From: Lachnospiraceae bacterium
GTDB lineage: Bacteria; Bacillota; Clostridia; Lachnospirales; Lachnospiraceae
Reading direction: 5' to 3'
Length of the DNA: 7,146 nt
Assembly: GCA_003519685.1 (NCBI GenBank)
Contig: DOWG01000036.1
Span: forward strand, 1 to 7,146
Shown piece by piece: positions 1 to 6,360 of the stretch; within the stretch, counting starts at the first letter, position 1; each line of letters begins with the position of its first letter. The notes beneath the pieces were generated by a model. The model made no database searches. It was not told the origin of the DNA and saw nothing but the letters and a program-made list of their open reading frames with translations. The position numbers and the translations under genes are program-made.

Positions 1-179
1 ATCTTATTAAGAGTACAGCGGAGGTTATCGATACCTATGTCCTTAAGAAGTCGTTTAATCAGGGCGCAGACTGGTCCATCGGTACGGCAGCCGGTATTTT
101 TAAGAGCGCTATAAGCATCCTACTTGTTTCCCTGGCGAACCGTATTGCAAAAGCCTTTGACCAGGAAAGACTTTACTAA
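1..179 (+). CDS. LplB-type sugar ABC transporter permease, C-terminal fragment
   Basis: This is the 3' end of a gene cut by the window edge; the reading frame starts at base 3 and ends with TAA at 177-179, giving 58 residues. The fragment contains TAEVIDTYV, then a final hydrophobic segment (SAISILLVSLANRIA) and ends in DQERLY. It aligns position by position with the end of the complete LplB-type permease at 1423-2379 (TADVISTYV, the final membrane helix, then the QSLW terminus). It is therefore the last transmembrane helix and cytoplasmic tail of a binding-protein-dependent sugar permease. The LplC-type partner gene starts 16 bases after the stop, the usual lplB-lplC order. Substrate cannot be told from this piece. 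Confidence 0.88.
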   Translation, partial: LIKSTAEVIDTYVLKKSFNQGADWSIGTAAGIFKSAISILLVSLANRIAKAFDQERLY

Positions 180-195
180 GAGGGAGGGGATTGGC

Positions 196-1089
196 ATGAA
201 AAGAAGCAGAAGAAAAAAGAGTGGTTTTGATATTGCATTTGTCATAGTCAACACAATTGTTTTGACGATATTTTGTATTGTTACGTTATATCCGATCCTG
301 AACACCCTTGCCGTGTCCTTCAATGAGGCGGTGGATACTTTAACAGGAGGAATACATCTTGTACCAAGAAAATTCACATTGGAGAATTACCGGACGGTAT
401 TCCGAACCCGTACGTTAATGCACAGCGCCTATATCTCTGTTTTAAGAACCGTCCTTGGCACGCTGCTGCATATGGTATTGACCTCCCTGCTTGCCTATGT
501 ACTGTCAAGAAAGGAATTCCTGTTCAATCGGCAGGTGTCATTATTCTATGTACTTACCATGTATGTAAGCGGCGGGATGATTCCGGGACTGCTTTTATTT
601 AAGAGTATCGGACTCACCAATACCTTCTGGGTATATATCATTCCTGGTGCGATTTCCGCATTCAATATGATCGTTATCCGAACCTATATGAACGGGCTGC
701 CGGACAGCCTGGTAGAATCGGCACAGGTGGATGGAGCAGGGCATTTTCGAATATTTCTAAAGATCATATTGCCGTTATGTAAACCGGTACTGGCAACCAT
801 TGCGCTGTTTATAGCGGTTGGCCAATGGAATGCCTGGTTTGATGTAATGATATATAATGCAAGCAGACCGGATCTTTCTACCTTACAGTATGAGCTGATG
901 AAACTCCTGTCATCCGTTTCACAGCAATCCGGTGATCCAAACATGGCAAAGCATGCCGCTAATATGGTAACACCGGAATCCATCCGGGCGGCAGCAACCA
1001 TAGTAACGGCACTTCCGATCGTGTGCCTGTACCCGTTCCTGCAGAGGTATTTTGTAACGGGGTTAACAATCGGCGGAGTAAAGGAGTAG
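196..1089 (+). CDS. LplC/YtcP-type carbohydrate ABC transporter permease (upstream transporter unit)
   Basis: This is a 297-residue inner-membrane permease of the MalG/LplC class, which pairs with an LplB-type subunit to import a sugar or oligosaccharide. About six hydrophobic segments are visible, near residues 11-35, 80-104, 116-140, 144-164, 199-215 and 266-286. The cytoplasmic EAA loop that docks on the ATPase is at 174-194 (ESAQVDGAG, then IILPL). The C-terminus (YPFLQRYF, then GGVKE) is the family signature. I chose ATG 196 because GGGAGGGG sits at 182-189 and the protein then begins with the basic MKRSRRKKS common in this family. An in-frame ATG at 124 lies inside the preceding gene and would add 24 atypical residues. 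It closes a transporter unit whose other genes lie upstream of the window, and it is followed by a terminator. It is a paralogue of the permease at 2506-3375, clearly diverged from it. Confidence 0.93.
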   Translation: MKRSRRKKSGFDIAFVIVNTIVLTIFCIVTLYPILNTLAVSFNEAVDTLTGGIHLVPRKFTLENYRTVFRTRTLMHSAYISVLRTVLGTLLHMVLTSLLAYVLSRKEFLFNRQVSLFYVLTMYVSGGMIPGLLLFKSIGLTNTFWVYIIPGAISAFNMIVIRTYMNGLPDSLVESAQVDGAGHFRIFLKIILPLCKPVLATIALFIAVGQWNAWFDVMIYNASRPDLSTLQYELMKLLSSVSQQSGDPNMAKHAANMVTPESIRAAATIVTALPIVCLYPFLQRYFVTGLTIGGVKE

Positions 1090-1179
1090 GGAAGACGTAA
1101 GAACAACCAAAATTATGAAAATCAGTAGTTTCTACCTATTAAAGACAGGCACAGAATAAATTAATTTATAAAAGTATAC

Positions 1180-1234
1180 AAAAAAGGCACTATTTCGAGT
1201 GGTGAAAATTCGAATGGTGCCTTTATATGTTTTT
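1180..1234 (+). terminator. Intrinsic terminator after the upstream permease, probably bidirectional
   Basis: The outer stem AAAGGCAC (1183-1190) pairs perfectly with GTGCCTTT (1217-1224). After a small internal loop, TTCGA (1194-1198) pairs with TCGAA (1210-1214), leaving an 11-base loop. Six A residues (1180-1185) run into the left arm. On the right the stem ends in TTT, and a further run of five T lies at 1230-1234. The A-run would act as a U-tract on the opposite strand, so it could work in both directions. It sits about 90 bases after the permease stop at 1089 and before the promoter of the next unit. Confidence 0.82.
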
Positions 1235-1345
1235 GATAAAAATTAATTTGATTATATGTATAAAATATTTGGGATAAATTAGTTAAGTTCTTGAACTATA
1301 TGCAAATTGTATAGAAAATAAGTTTATGTTAGAGCAATTTTACTA

Positions 1346-1374
1346 TTTAAAAGTAATAACTAAAATGCTAATAT
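1346..1374 (+). promoter_or_regulatory. Candidate sigma-A promoter with extended -10 for the downstream operon
   Basis: The -35 candidate is TTTAAA (1346-1351, four of six matches to TTGACA). After 17 bases comes the -10 candidate TAATAT (1369-1374), with TG at 1366-1367 giving the extended -10 form. Transcription would start near 1381, leaving a leader of about 40 bases before the TTG start at 1423. Its position after the terminator and before a five-gene run supports it. The surrounding DNA is very AT-rich, so chance matches are easy and the call is moderate. Confidence 0.5.
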
Positions 1375-1376
1375 AT

Positions 1377-1386
1377 TAGTATACAA
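1377..1386. promoter_or_regulatory. Candidate operator for a GntR/FadR-subfamily regulator
   Basis: TAGTATACAA matches the general FadR-subfamily operator pattern T-N-GT-N-N-AC-N-A, with a perfect GTATAC core (1379-1384). It lies directly downstream of the proposed -10 box and over the predicted transcription start, where a bound repressor would block initiation. The same operon ends with a GntR/FCD regulator gene (6361-7065), a likely binder. A second copy of AGTATACAA is at 1173-1181. The family pattern is known; the link to this regulator is inference. Confidence 0.4.
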
Positions 1387-1422
1387 GTTAGACAACATGA
1401 CGAATGAAGGGAGAAGGTTATC

Positions 1423-2379
1423 TTGAAAGGTAGTAAGAAAAAAGAACAAGTCCAATTACTGCAAGGCGCCAAAACGCCAATCATGGTACACATAAAAAGG
1501 TATTGGAAGCTATATGCATTCTTAATAATTCCGGTTGTTTATTACATATTATTTAAGTATCTTCCAATGGCGGGAAATATCATTGCTTTTCGTAAGTACC
1601 GTGCCGGCAGCAACATCTTTGGTGATGAATGGTCGGGACTAAAATATTTTAGACAGTTTATGAGGGACAATACTTTCTGGAATGCGTTTCGCAATACATT
1701 GACAATTAATTTTACATATTTATTGTTCCGTTTTCCAATGACGATTATTTTTGCCCTGCTTTTAAATGAGGTAAAGAATGTGCATTGGAAAAAGTTTGTA
1801 CAGACGGTTTCTTACTTACCACACTTTATTTCCGTCGTTATTGTCTGTGGTATGGTAAAAGAACTTTTATCCGTGAATGGACCGATTAATGGGCTGATAA
1901 AATCACTCGGTCATGAAGCAATTCCTTTTATCCAGTTACCGGAATGGTTCCTTACCATCTTTGTTACTTCTGGTATATGGCAGGCACTTGGATGGGGAAC
2001 GATCCTGTACCTTGCGGCTATGTCCGGAATTAATGTGGAACTCTATGATGCTGCGAAGGTGGACGGTGCGAATCGGTTCCGCCAGGTATGGCATGTTACC
2101 ATTCCAGGCATACTGCCGACCATTACAACCATTATGATTCTGGATATCGGAAGTATTATGGGATCCGGCGGCGTGTTTGAAAAAATCATGATGCTGTATA
2201 ATCCAATGACCTATGAGACGGCAGATGTTATTTCCACCTATGTATACCGAATGGGTGTAGGTTCCGGTAATTACAGCTATGCAACTGCGGTAGGTCTCTT
2301 TGAAGGTGTGATTGGTCTGATCCTGGTTACATCTGCAAATATTATCTCACGCAAATTAACAAAGCAAAGTTTGTGGTAG
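1423..2379 (+). CDS. LplB-type carbohydrate ABC transporter permease
   Basis: This 318-residue inner-membrane permease of the LplB/MalF-like class forms the heterodimeric channel with the product of the next gene. The basic N-terminus (MKGSKKKEQ) leads to a first membrane helix near 31-52. This is followed by the family segment KYLPMAGNIIAFRKYR (45-60) and further helices near 92-115, 127-147, 174-200, 228-245 and 288-308. The ATPase-docking EAA loop is at about 208-230 (YDAAKVDGANRF, then IPGI). TADVISTYVYRMG and the terminal QSLW are typical of LplB. The start is a TTG at 1423-1425, chosen because GAAGGGAGAAGG (1406-1417) is correctly spaced before it; the next in-frame ATG codes for residue 21. 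It is the first gene of the operon, downstream of the candidate promoter. Confidence 0.93.
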   Translation: MKGSKKKEQVQLLQGAKTPIMVHIKRYWKLYAFLIIPVVYYILFKYLPMAGNIIAFRKYRAGSNIFGDEWSGLKYFRQFMRDNTFWNAFRNTLTINFTYLLFRFPMTIIFALLLNEVKNVHWKKFVQTVSYLPHFISVVIVCGMVKELLSVNGPINGLIKSLGHEAIPFIQLPEWFLTIFVTSGIWQALGWGTILYLAAMSGINVELYDAAKVDGANRFRQVWHVTIPGILPTITTIMILDIGSIMGSGGVFEKIMMLYNPMTYETADVISTYVYRMGVGSGNYSYATAVGLFEGVIGLILVTSANIISRKLTKQSLW

Positions 2380-2386
2380 GAGGGTA

Positions 2387-2410
2387 GGTTGAAAAACAAG
2401 TTTTTCAACC
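2387..2410 (+). other. Intercistronic RNA hairpin after the LplB-type gene
   Basis: GGTTGAAAAAC (2387-2397) and GTTTTTCAACC (2400-2410) are exact reverse complements. In RNA this would fold as a 10-bp stem with a CAAG tetraloop. It begins 8 bases after the stop at 2377-2379 and has no U-tract, so it does not look like an ordinary terminator. It may protect the 3' end of the upstream message or take part in the folding of the structure at 2414-2487. Confidence 0.7.
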
Positions 2411-2413
2411 AGC

Positions 2414-2487
2414 AAGTTTTGTGCATGTGTAATCAAAGCTTGTATGGAACACTTGGCACAAAACTTAATAATGCGTAAAATACAAGC
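2414..2487 (+). promoter_or_regulatory. Predicted H-type RNA pseudoknot upstream of the LplC-type gene
   Basis: Stem 1 is AAGTTTTGTGC (2414-2424) with GCACAAAACTT (2456-2466), 11 perfect pairs, possibly extended by GTGT (2427-2430) with ACAC (2449-2452). Inside its loop GCTTGTAT (2438-2445) is the exact complement of ATACAAGC (2480-2487), which lies beyond stem 1; the second helix therefore crosses the first. The connecting loops (13, 10 and 13 bases) are long enough for an H-type pseudoknot. It ends 8 bases before the GGAGG at 2496-2500, so it could affect translation initiation or message stability. I do not recognise it as a known riboswitch class. Confidence 0.5.
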
Positions 2488-2505
2488 GCAGAAATGGAGG
2501 AAAAC

Positions 2506-3375
2506 ATGAAAGAATCAAGAGGATACAAAATATTTAAGGTTTTTAATACAATCTTGATGATTATCGTTGTATTACTTACCCTATATCCATTTTTATATTT
2601 GGTTGCACAATCCTTTAGTTCGGAAGCGGCAATTTATTCCGGTAAGGTTACTTTCTTCCCGGTAGATTTTAATATCGATACCTATAAAAGCATCATTCGA
2701 CAGGGCGATTTTATCGGTTATTATAAGAATACCATCCTGTATGCGATAAGCGGTACGATAATTTCCCTGTTCGGAACGGCAATCCTTGCGTATCCGTTAT
2801 CCAAACCTTATTTAAGACTGAATAAGTTTTTTACACCTTTTGTTATTTTTACCATGTACTTTGGCGGTGGTTTAATACCAAACTTTGTACTTGTTAATGC
2901 GCTTGGCTTAAGAAACACGATCTGGGCGATGCTAATTCCCGGGGCAATCAGTACTTATTTTGTTCTGCTCATGAAAGCGTTCTTTGCTAACCTGCCGCAG
3001 GAACTTGAAGAAGCAGCAGCAATCGATGGTATGGGTACCTTTGGAATATTTACGAAGATTGTTCTTCCGCTATCCAAACCGATTATGTCTACCATGGTTC
3101 TGTTCTATGCTTCCGGTCTATGGGGCAACTGGTTTACACCATTCATCTATTTTGATAAGAAAGAGCTGTGGCCGGTAGCCTTGTATTTAAGACAGATTAT
3201 CTATGGGGCACAAAGCACGAATGAATTATCCGCAGGTTTTGAGGAGACCGCAGGGATTGCCGCATCCGTTAAATCTGCCTCCATGGTGTTAATGGCACTG
3301 CCGATTATTTGCGTCTATCCGTTTATTCAGAAATATTTTGTGCAGGGTATGATGCTTGGCTCGGTAAAAGGCTGA
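2506..3375 (+). CDS. LplC/YtcP-type carbohydrate ABC transporter permease
   Basis: This 289-residue permease is the partner of the LplB-type protein encoded just upstream. Hydrophobic segments lie near residues 10-34, 75-99, 109-133, 137-158, 192-210 and 258-280. The EAA loop is at 169-189 (EAAAIDGMG, then IVLPL) and the C-terminus YPFIQKYF followed by GSVKG is the LplC signature. ATG 2506 is preferred because GGAGG (2496-2500) is placed five bases before it. The in-frame ATG at 2494 overlaps that ribosome binding site and has none of its own. The gap to the previous gene is 126 bases and is filled by two strong RNA structures. The binding-protein gene follows after 97 bases. It is similar throughout to the permease at 196-1089, but many loop residues differ. 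Confidence 0.93.
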   Translation: MKESRGYKIFKVFNTILMIIVVLLTLYPFLYLVAQSFSSEAAIYSGKVTFFPVDFNIDTYKSIIRQGDFIGYYKNTILYAISGTIISLFGTAILAYPLSKPYLRLNKFFTPFVIFTMYFGGGLIPNFVLVNALGLRNTIWAMLIPGAISTYFVLLMKAFFANLPQELEEAAAIDGMGTFGIFTKIVLPLSKPIMSTMVLFYASGLWGNWFTPFIYFDKKELWPVALYLRQIIYGAQSTNELSAGFEETAGIAASVKSASMVLMALPIICVYPFIQKYFVQGMMLGSVKG

Positions 3376-3408
3376 TCTTTTCATGCCGGATAGGGGCGTT
3401 TATAGCTG

Positions 3409-3439
3409 ATATTTAAGCATCGGATACGATGCTAAATAT
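3409..3439 (+). other. Intercistronic RNA hairpin before the solute-binding protein gene
   Basis: ATATTTA (3409-3415) pairs with TAAATAT (3433-3439) and GCATCG (3417-3422) pairs with CGATGC (3427-3432). One A is bulged (3416) and the loop is GATA, giving 13 pairs. No T-run follows, so full termination is unlikely. It lies between the permease stop and the strong AAGGAGGG of the binding-protein gene. Hairpins here in transporter operons commonly stabilise or separate message segments so that binding protein is made in excess; that role is inferred. Confidence 0.65.
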
Positions 3440-3472
3440 AGAAACAACATATATTATAAAGGAGGGTTTATG

Positions 3473-5179
3473 ATGAAATTGAAAAAGGTCATTTCTACAT
3501 TACTTTTAGCAGCTATGGTTCTCGGCATAGTTGCATGTGGAAAAAAGGGGGATGACAAAGGAGCTAACACAAACAACGCAGAGAAACAAACAGAAACAAA
3601 CGACAATAAGGAAGCAAACACAGAGGATTCTGATGCAAAGGAAGAGGAAAAACTGGATTATACGTTTGGTTTAAATACCACATTCCATTCGGATGAACCG
3701 ATTACTTATTCCATGATGTACAGTGATCATGAGGTATATCCATACAAGGAAGACTGGAGATTATGGAGTGCGATTACGGAGAGATCTAATGTAAGCTTTG
3801 ATTTAAATCTTATTGCACGTGCGGACTATGATGATAAGAAATCTCTGCTAATCAATGCAGGCGAAGCTTCTTATATCATTCCTAAGACATACGATGAATC
3901 TGCATTTGTTACGGGCGGAGCGGTTCTTCCGGTCAGCGACTGGGTACAGTATATGCCGAACTACATGAACTTCGTTGAAACCTACCATATGGAAGATGAT
4001 CTGAAGACGATTGTAAAGAGCGACGGTAAATATTACAAACTTCCGGGTATGTGGGAAGCTCCTGCCGGAACCGGTAGTGAGTATACCCTAGTTGTCCGCA
4101 AGGATATCTTTGATGCAGCAGGCGTTGATGTTACCGCATTAGAGAAGGATTGGAACTGGGACGATTTCTATAATGCATTATTAAAGGTTCAACAGTATGT
4201 CGGCGGCGGCGTAATCTGGTCCGACCGTTGGAAAGGTGATGCTCTTCTTAATATTGTCGGACAGACCTATGATATACCGGCTGGCTGGGCCGCTGGTGAT
4301 GGTATGCAGTATGATCCGGCATCCGATTCCTGGTATTTTGCAGAGACCTCCGAGGATTACAAAGCATTTGTAACCTTAATGAGCAAATTTATAAAATCCG
4401 GTATCATGGATTCAGAAACCTTCACACAGGAAGATACGGTTGCTGAAAATAAATTCTACACCGGTGAGACTCTGCTCCTAGGTTCGAACCGATCCATGCT
4501 TCAGACGTACAAAGATAAGATGAATGAGACGCTTGGAGAAGGCAAGTATGAATTGTATTCCATTGTTATTCCTAAGGCTAAAAATAATTATCAGATAGCT
4601 AACTCAAGACTTGAGAATGGTATCATGATTGCATCCAAGGCTCTGGATGAACTCGGAGAAGACGGATTAATCAAGATGCTTCGTTTCATCGACTGGTTAT
4701 GGTATTCCGATGAGGGAAAAGACCTTGTAAGATGGGGTGTGGAAGGTGAAACCTACACCAAAGAAAACGGCGTTTATAAATTAAATCCGGAAATTACCTA
4801 CGTCGGACTTAACCCAGGTGCACCAAAAGCTTTAAATGTAGATTATGGTTTTGGTAACGGTGTATTCATGTATGGCGGTACACAGGAGCATGCTGCTTCT
4901 ATGTTATCCGACGATCTGAAAGAGTTCTTCGAAAGATTGAATTCTTACCGGGATATCAAACCGTTAAATCCGACCGTTGTATTTGACGAAGATCAGCAGG
5001 AAGAGATGAACCTCATTAAGACTCCTTTAATTGACTATGTAAAGAGTGCAACCCTGAAGTTTATCACCGGTCAGGCAGACATTGAGAAAGACTGGGATAA
5101 ATATGTTGCTAACTGTGAGGCAAACAATTCACAAAGATATGTTGATATGTACAATGAAACCTACAATAGCCAGAAGTAA
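3473..5179 (+). CDS. LplA-type lipoprotein solute-binding protein of a carbohydrate ABC transporter
   Basis: This 568-residue lipoprotein should capture the substrate outside the cell and hand it to the two permeases. It has a signal peptide: basic MKLKK, hydrophobic residues 6-21, then the lipobox IVAC with the lipidated Cys at residue 22. A polar Lys/Asn/Glu-rich tether follows (about 23-60) before the folded part. The size fits the large LplA-type family 1 binding proteins (about 500-570 residues), and the domain is rich in Trp and Tyr (for example KLPGMWEAP and WNWDDFYNALLKVQQY), as expected of sugar binders. AAGGAGGG at 3459-3466 serves ATG 3473 with good spacing; the adjacent ATG at 3470 would add one Met and sits rather close. 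The gene ends with tandem TAA codons. Unlike the common order with lplA first, it lies after both permeases. Substrate is not readable directly; linkage to uxuA suggests a uronate-containing oligosaccharide. Confidence 0.92.
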   Translation: MKLKKVISTLLLAAMVLGIVACGKKGDDKGANTNNAEKQTETNDNKEANTEDSDAKEEEKLDYTFGLNTTFHSDEPITYSMMYSDHEVYPYKEDWRLWSAITERSNVSFDLNLIARADYDDKKSLLINAGEASYIIPKTYDESAFVTGGAVLPVSDWVQYMPNYMNFVETYHMEDDLKTIVKSDGKYYKLPGMWEAPAGTGSEYTLVVRKDIFDAAGVDVTALEKDWNWDDFYNALLKVQQYVGGGVIWSDRWKGDALLNIVGQTYDIPAGWAAGDGMQYDPASDSWYFAETSEDYKAFVTLMSKFIKSGIMDSETFTQEDTVAENKFYTGETLLLGSNRSMLQTYKDKMNETLGEGKYELYSIVIPKAKNNYQIANSRLENGIMIASKALDELGEDGLIKMLRFIDWLWYSDEGKDLVRWGVEGETYTKENGVYKLNPEITYVGLNPGAPKALNVDYGFGNGVFMYGGTQEHAASMLSDDLKEFFERLNSYRDIKPLNPTVVFDEDQQEEMNLIKTPLIDYVKSATLKFITGQADIEKDWDKYVANCEANNSQRYVDMYNETYNSQK

Positions 5180-5193
5180 TAAATAACGGATGA

Positions 5194-5224
5194 GGGAAGG
5201 GTTCTCTAACGGAGGACCCTTCCT
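5194..5224 (+). terminator. GC-rich hairpin between the binding-protein gene and uxuA (attenuator or stabiliser)
   Basis: GGAAGGGTTCTC (5195-5206) pairs with GAGGACCCTTCC (5212-5223): 12 pairs including one G-U, with the 5-base loop TAACG. A flanking G-U pair (5194/5224) can extend it. The sequence after it (TAATATAAGC) has no continuous T-run, so complete termination is doubtful. It begins 15 bases after the stop of a gene that is usually expressed in excess, and uxuA follows in 28 bases with no visible promoter. Partial termination or protection of the upstream message from 3' decay are both plausible. Confidence 0.6.
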
Positions 5225-5251
5225 AATATAAGCTTTCAAGGAGAATGGCAT

Positions 5252-6334
5252 ATGAAGATGATAATTCGCTGGTTTCCAGGTGGAGATGATAGCGTTACCC
5301 TAGAACAAATACGGCAGATTCCCGGCGTGACTGGAGTGGCAGCCATGCTTTCCGATATACCGGTCGGTGAGATCTGGCCTCTTGAACGCTTGAAAGCTTT
5401 ACAAAAAGAAGTAAATACAGCAGGGCTCGAATTGGAAGTAATCGAGAGCGTTAATATTCACGAGGATATAAAAAAAGGTTTACCTACAAGAGATAGATAT
5501 ATTGACAATTACATAAAAACAATTGAGAATTTATCAAAAATTAATATTAAATGTTTATGCTATAATTTCATGCCAGTGATGGACTGGGTAAGAAGTGAAT
5601 TAGAGTTTCCGTTAGAAGATGGAAGTACGGCAATGGCGTATGATCATAATGAGATTCTAAAATTGAATCCGGCCAGTATTGGCAAAGAGATGCTGGGAAG
5701 CTCCAGAGGATTTACCTTACCGGGCTGGGAGCCGGAGCGGTTAAAACGAATGCAGGAAGATATTGCTTTCTATCAGAATATGACGGCGGAGCAATATTGG
5801 GACAATTTAAAATATTTTCTAAATGCAGTGATTCCATATGCGGAAAAATATGATGTGAAAATGGCAATCCATCCGGACGATCCTCCTTTTGAAATATTCG
5901 GTCTTCCCAAAGTAATTAATAATATTGAAAATATACGTAAGTTCTTAAGTTTGAATACAAGTCCATACAATGGATTAACTATATGTACCGGATCACTTGG
6001 TGCTGATTTAAGGAATGATATCCCGGCAATAATCAGAGAATTTGCAGCGCAAGGACGTATACATTTTGCACATATCCGTAACGTAAAACATACAAGTGAG
6101 AAGGTATTTACAGAGTCGGCGCATTTAAGCAAATGCGGTGATTTAGACATGTATGAAATAGTTAAGGCATTGAAAGAAAATGGATTTAACGGATATATCA
6201 GACCGGATCATGGCCGCATGATCTGGGGAGAAAAAGCAAGACCGGGATATGGTCTGTATGACAGAGCATTGGGTGCAGCCTACCTATTAGGATTATGGGA
6301 AGCTGTTGAAAAAATGCATAGCTGCAAGAAGTAA
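5252..6334 (+). CDS. uxuA: Mannonate dehydratase (EC 4.2.1.8)
   Basis: UxuA removes water from D-mannonate to give 2-keto-3-deoxy-D-gluconate, the step after fructuronate reduction in cytoplasmic D-glucuronate breakdown. The 360-residue product closely resembles Bacillus-type UxuA (about 360 residues) from end to end. Matching segments include the N-terminal RW and QIPGV, VIESVN (63-68), CYNFMPVMDW (103-112), LEDGSTA (121-127), TLPGWEPERL (155-164), AIHPDDPP (205-212), CTGSLGA (245-251), HIRNVKH (274-280), RPDHGR (317-322) and PGYGLYDRALG (331-341). The metal and active-site residues expected for this xylose-isomerase-like TIM barrel are present as His207, Cys245, His274 and Asp319, with His320 next to it. 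AAGGAG (5238-5243) precedes the ATG. It lies downstream of the transporter with no separate promoter seen, which ties the import system to hexuronate use. No fructuronate reductase, uronate isomerase or KDG kinase gene is in the window. Confidence 0.97.
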   Translation: MKMIIRWFPGGDDSVTLEQIRQIPGVTGVAAMLSDIPVGEIWPLERLKALQKEVNTAGLELEVIESVNIHEDIKKGLPTRDRYIDNYIKTIENLSKINIKCLCYNFMPVMDWVRSELEFPLEDGSTAMAYDHNEILKLNPASIGKEMLGSSRGFTLPGWEPERLKRMQEDIAFYQNMTAEQYWDNLKYFLNAVIPYAEKYDVKMAIHPDDPPFEIFGLPKVINNIENIRKFLSLNTSPYNGLTICTGSLGADLRNDIPAIIREFAAQGRIHFAHIRNVKHTSEKVFTESAHLSKCGDLDMYEIVKALKENGFNGYIRPDHGRMIWGEKARPGYGLYDRALGAAYLLGLWEAVEKMHSCKK

Positions 6335-6360
6335 TCCTGAAGATAATGAGAGGATATAGA

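Larger units (their letters stand above)
1090..1422. other. 333-base AT-rich intergenic region between two transporter units
   Basis: No plausible gene was seen on either strand. The first 90 bases are featureless AT-rich DNA apart from a 14-base AT palindrome (1156-1169). The middle holds the intrinsic terminator (about 1180-1234). The last 190 bases hold a likely promoter, a GTATAC dyad and the ribosome binding site of the next gene. The 9-mer AGTATACAA occurs twice, at 1173-1181 and 1378-1386. The region separates two independently transcribed transporter units. Confidence 0.8.

Noticed and set aside
124..195. Upstream ATG at 124 as the start of the first LplC-type permease
   Set aside because: It lies inside the previous permease's coding region, adds 24 residues unlike the family N-terminus, and the strong GGGAGGGG at 182-189 serves ATG 196.
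684..1106. Open frame on the minus strand opposite the first LplC-type gene
   Set aside because: The plus strand encodes an evident permease with intact motifs; the antisense product resembles no known family and has no supporting context.
1156..1249. 14-base AT palindrome (1156-1169) and the repeated AAATTAATTT (1158-1167 and 1240-1249) flanking the terminator, considered as ends of a small mobile element
   Set aside because: The sequence is very AT-rich and low in complexity, there is no target duplication or coding content, and chance explains it.
1291..1315. Promoter TTGAAC (1291-1296) with TATAGA (1310-1315)
   Set aside because: The spacer is only 13 bases, too short for sigma-A recognition; the 1346-1374 pair has a 17-base spacer and a TG extension.
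2494..2505. ATG 2494 as start of the second LplC-type permease
   Set aside because: It overlaps the GGAGG that serves ATG 2506 and has no ribosome binding site of its own.
3449..3458. CATATATTAT as a -10 box for an internal promoter of the binding-protein gene
   Set aside because: No -35 at proper spacing, and transcripts would begin at or inside the ribosome binding site.
5773..6150. Open frame on the minus strand opposite uxuA
   Set aside because: It covers the catalytic core of a clearly conserved mannonate dehydratase; the antisense reading is a by-product of codon use.
6346..6360. ATG 6346 as start of the GntR regulator
   Set aside because: No ribosome binding site precedes it, whereas GAGAGG at 6348-6353 is well placed for ATG 6361.
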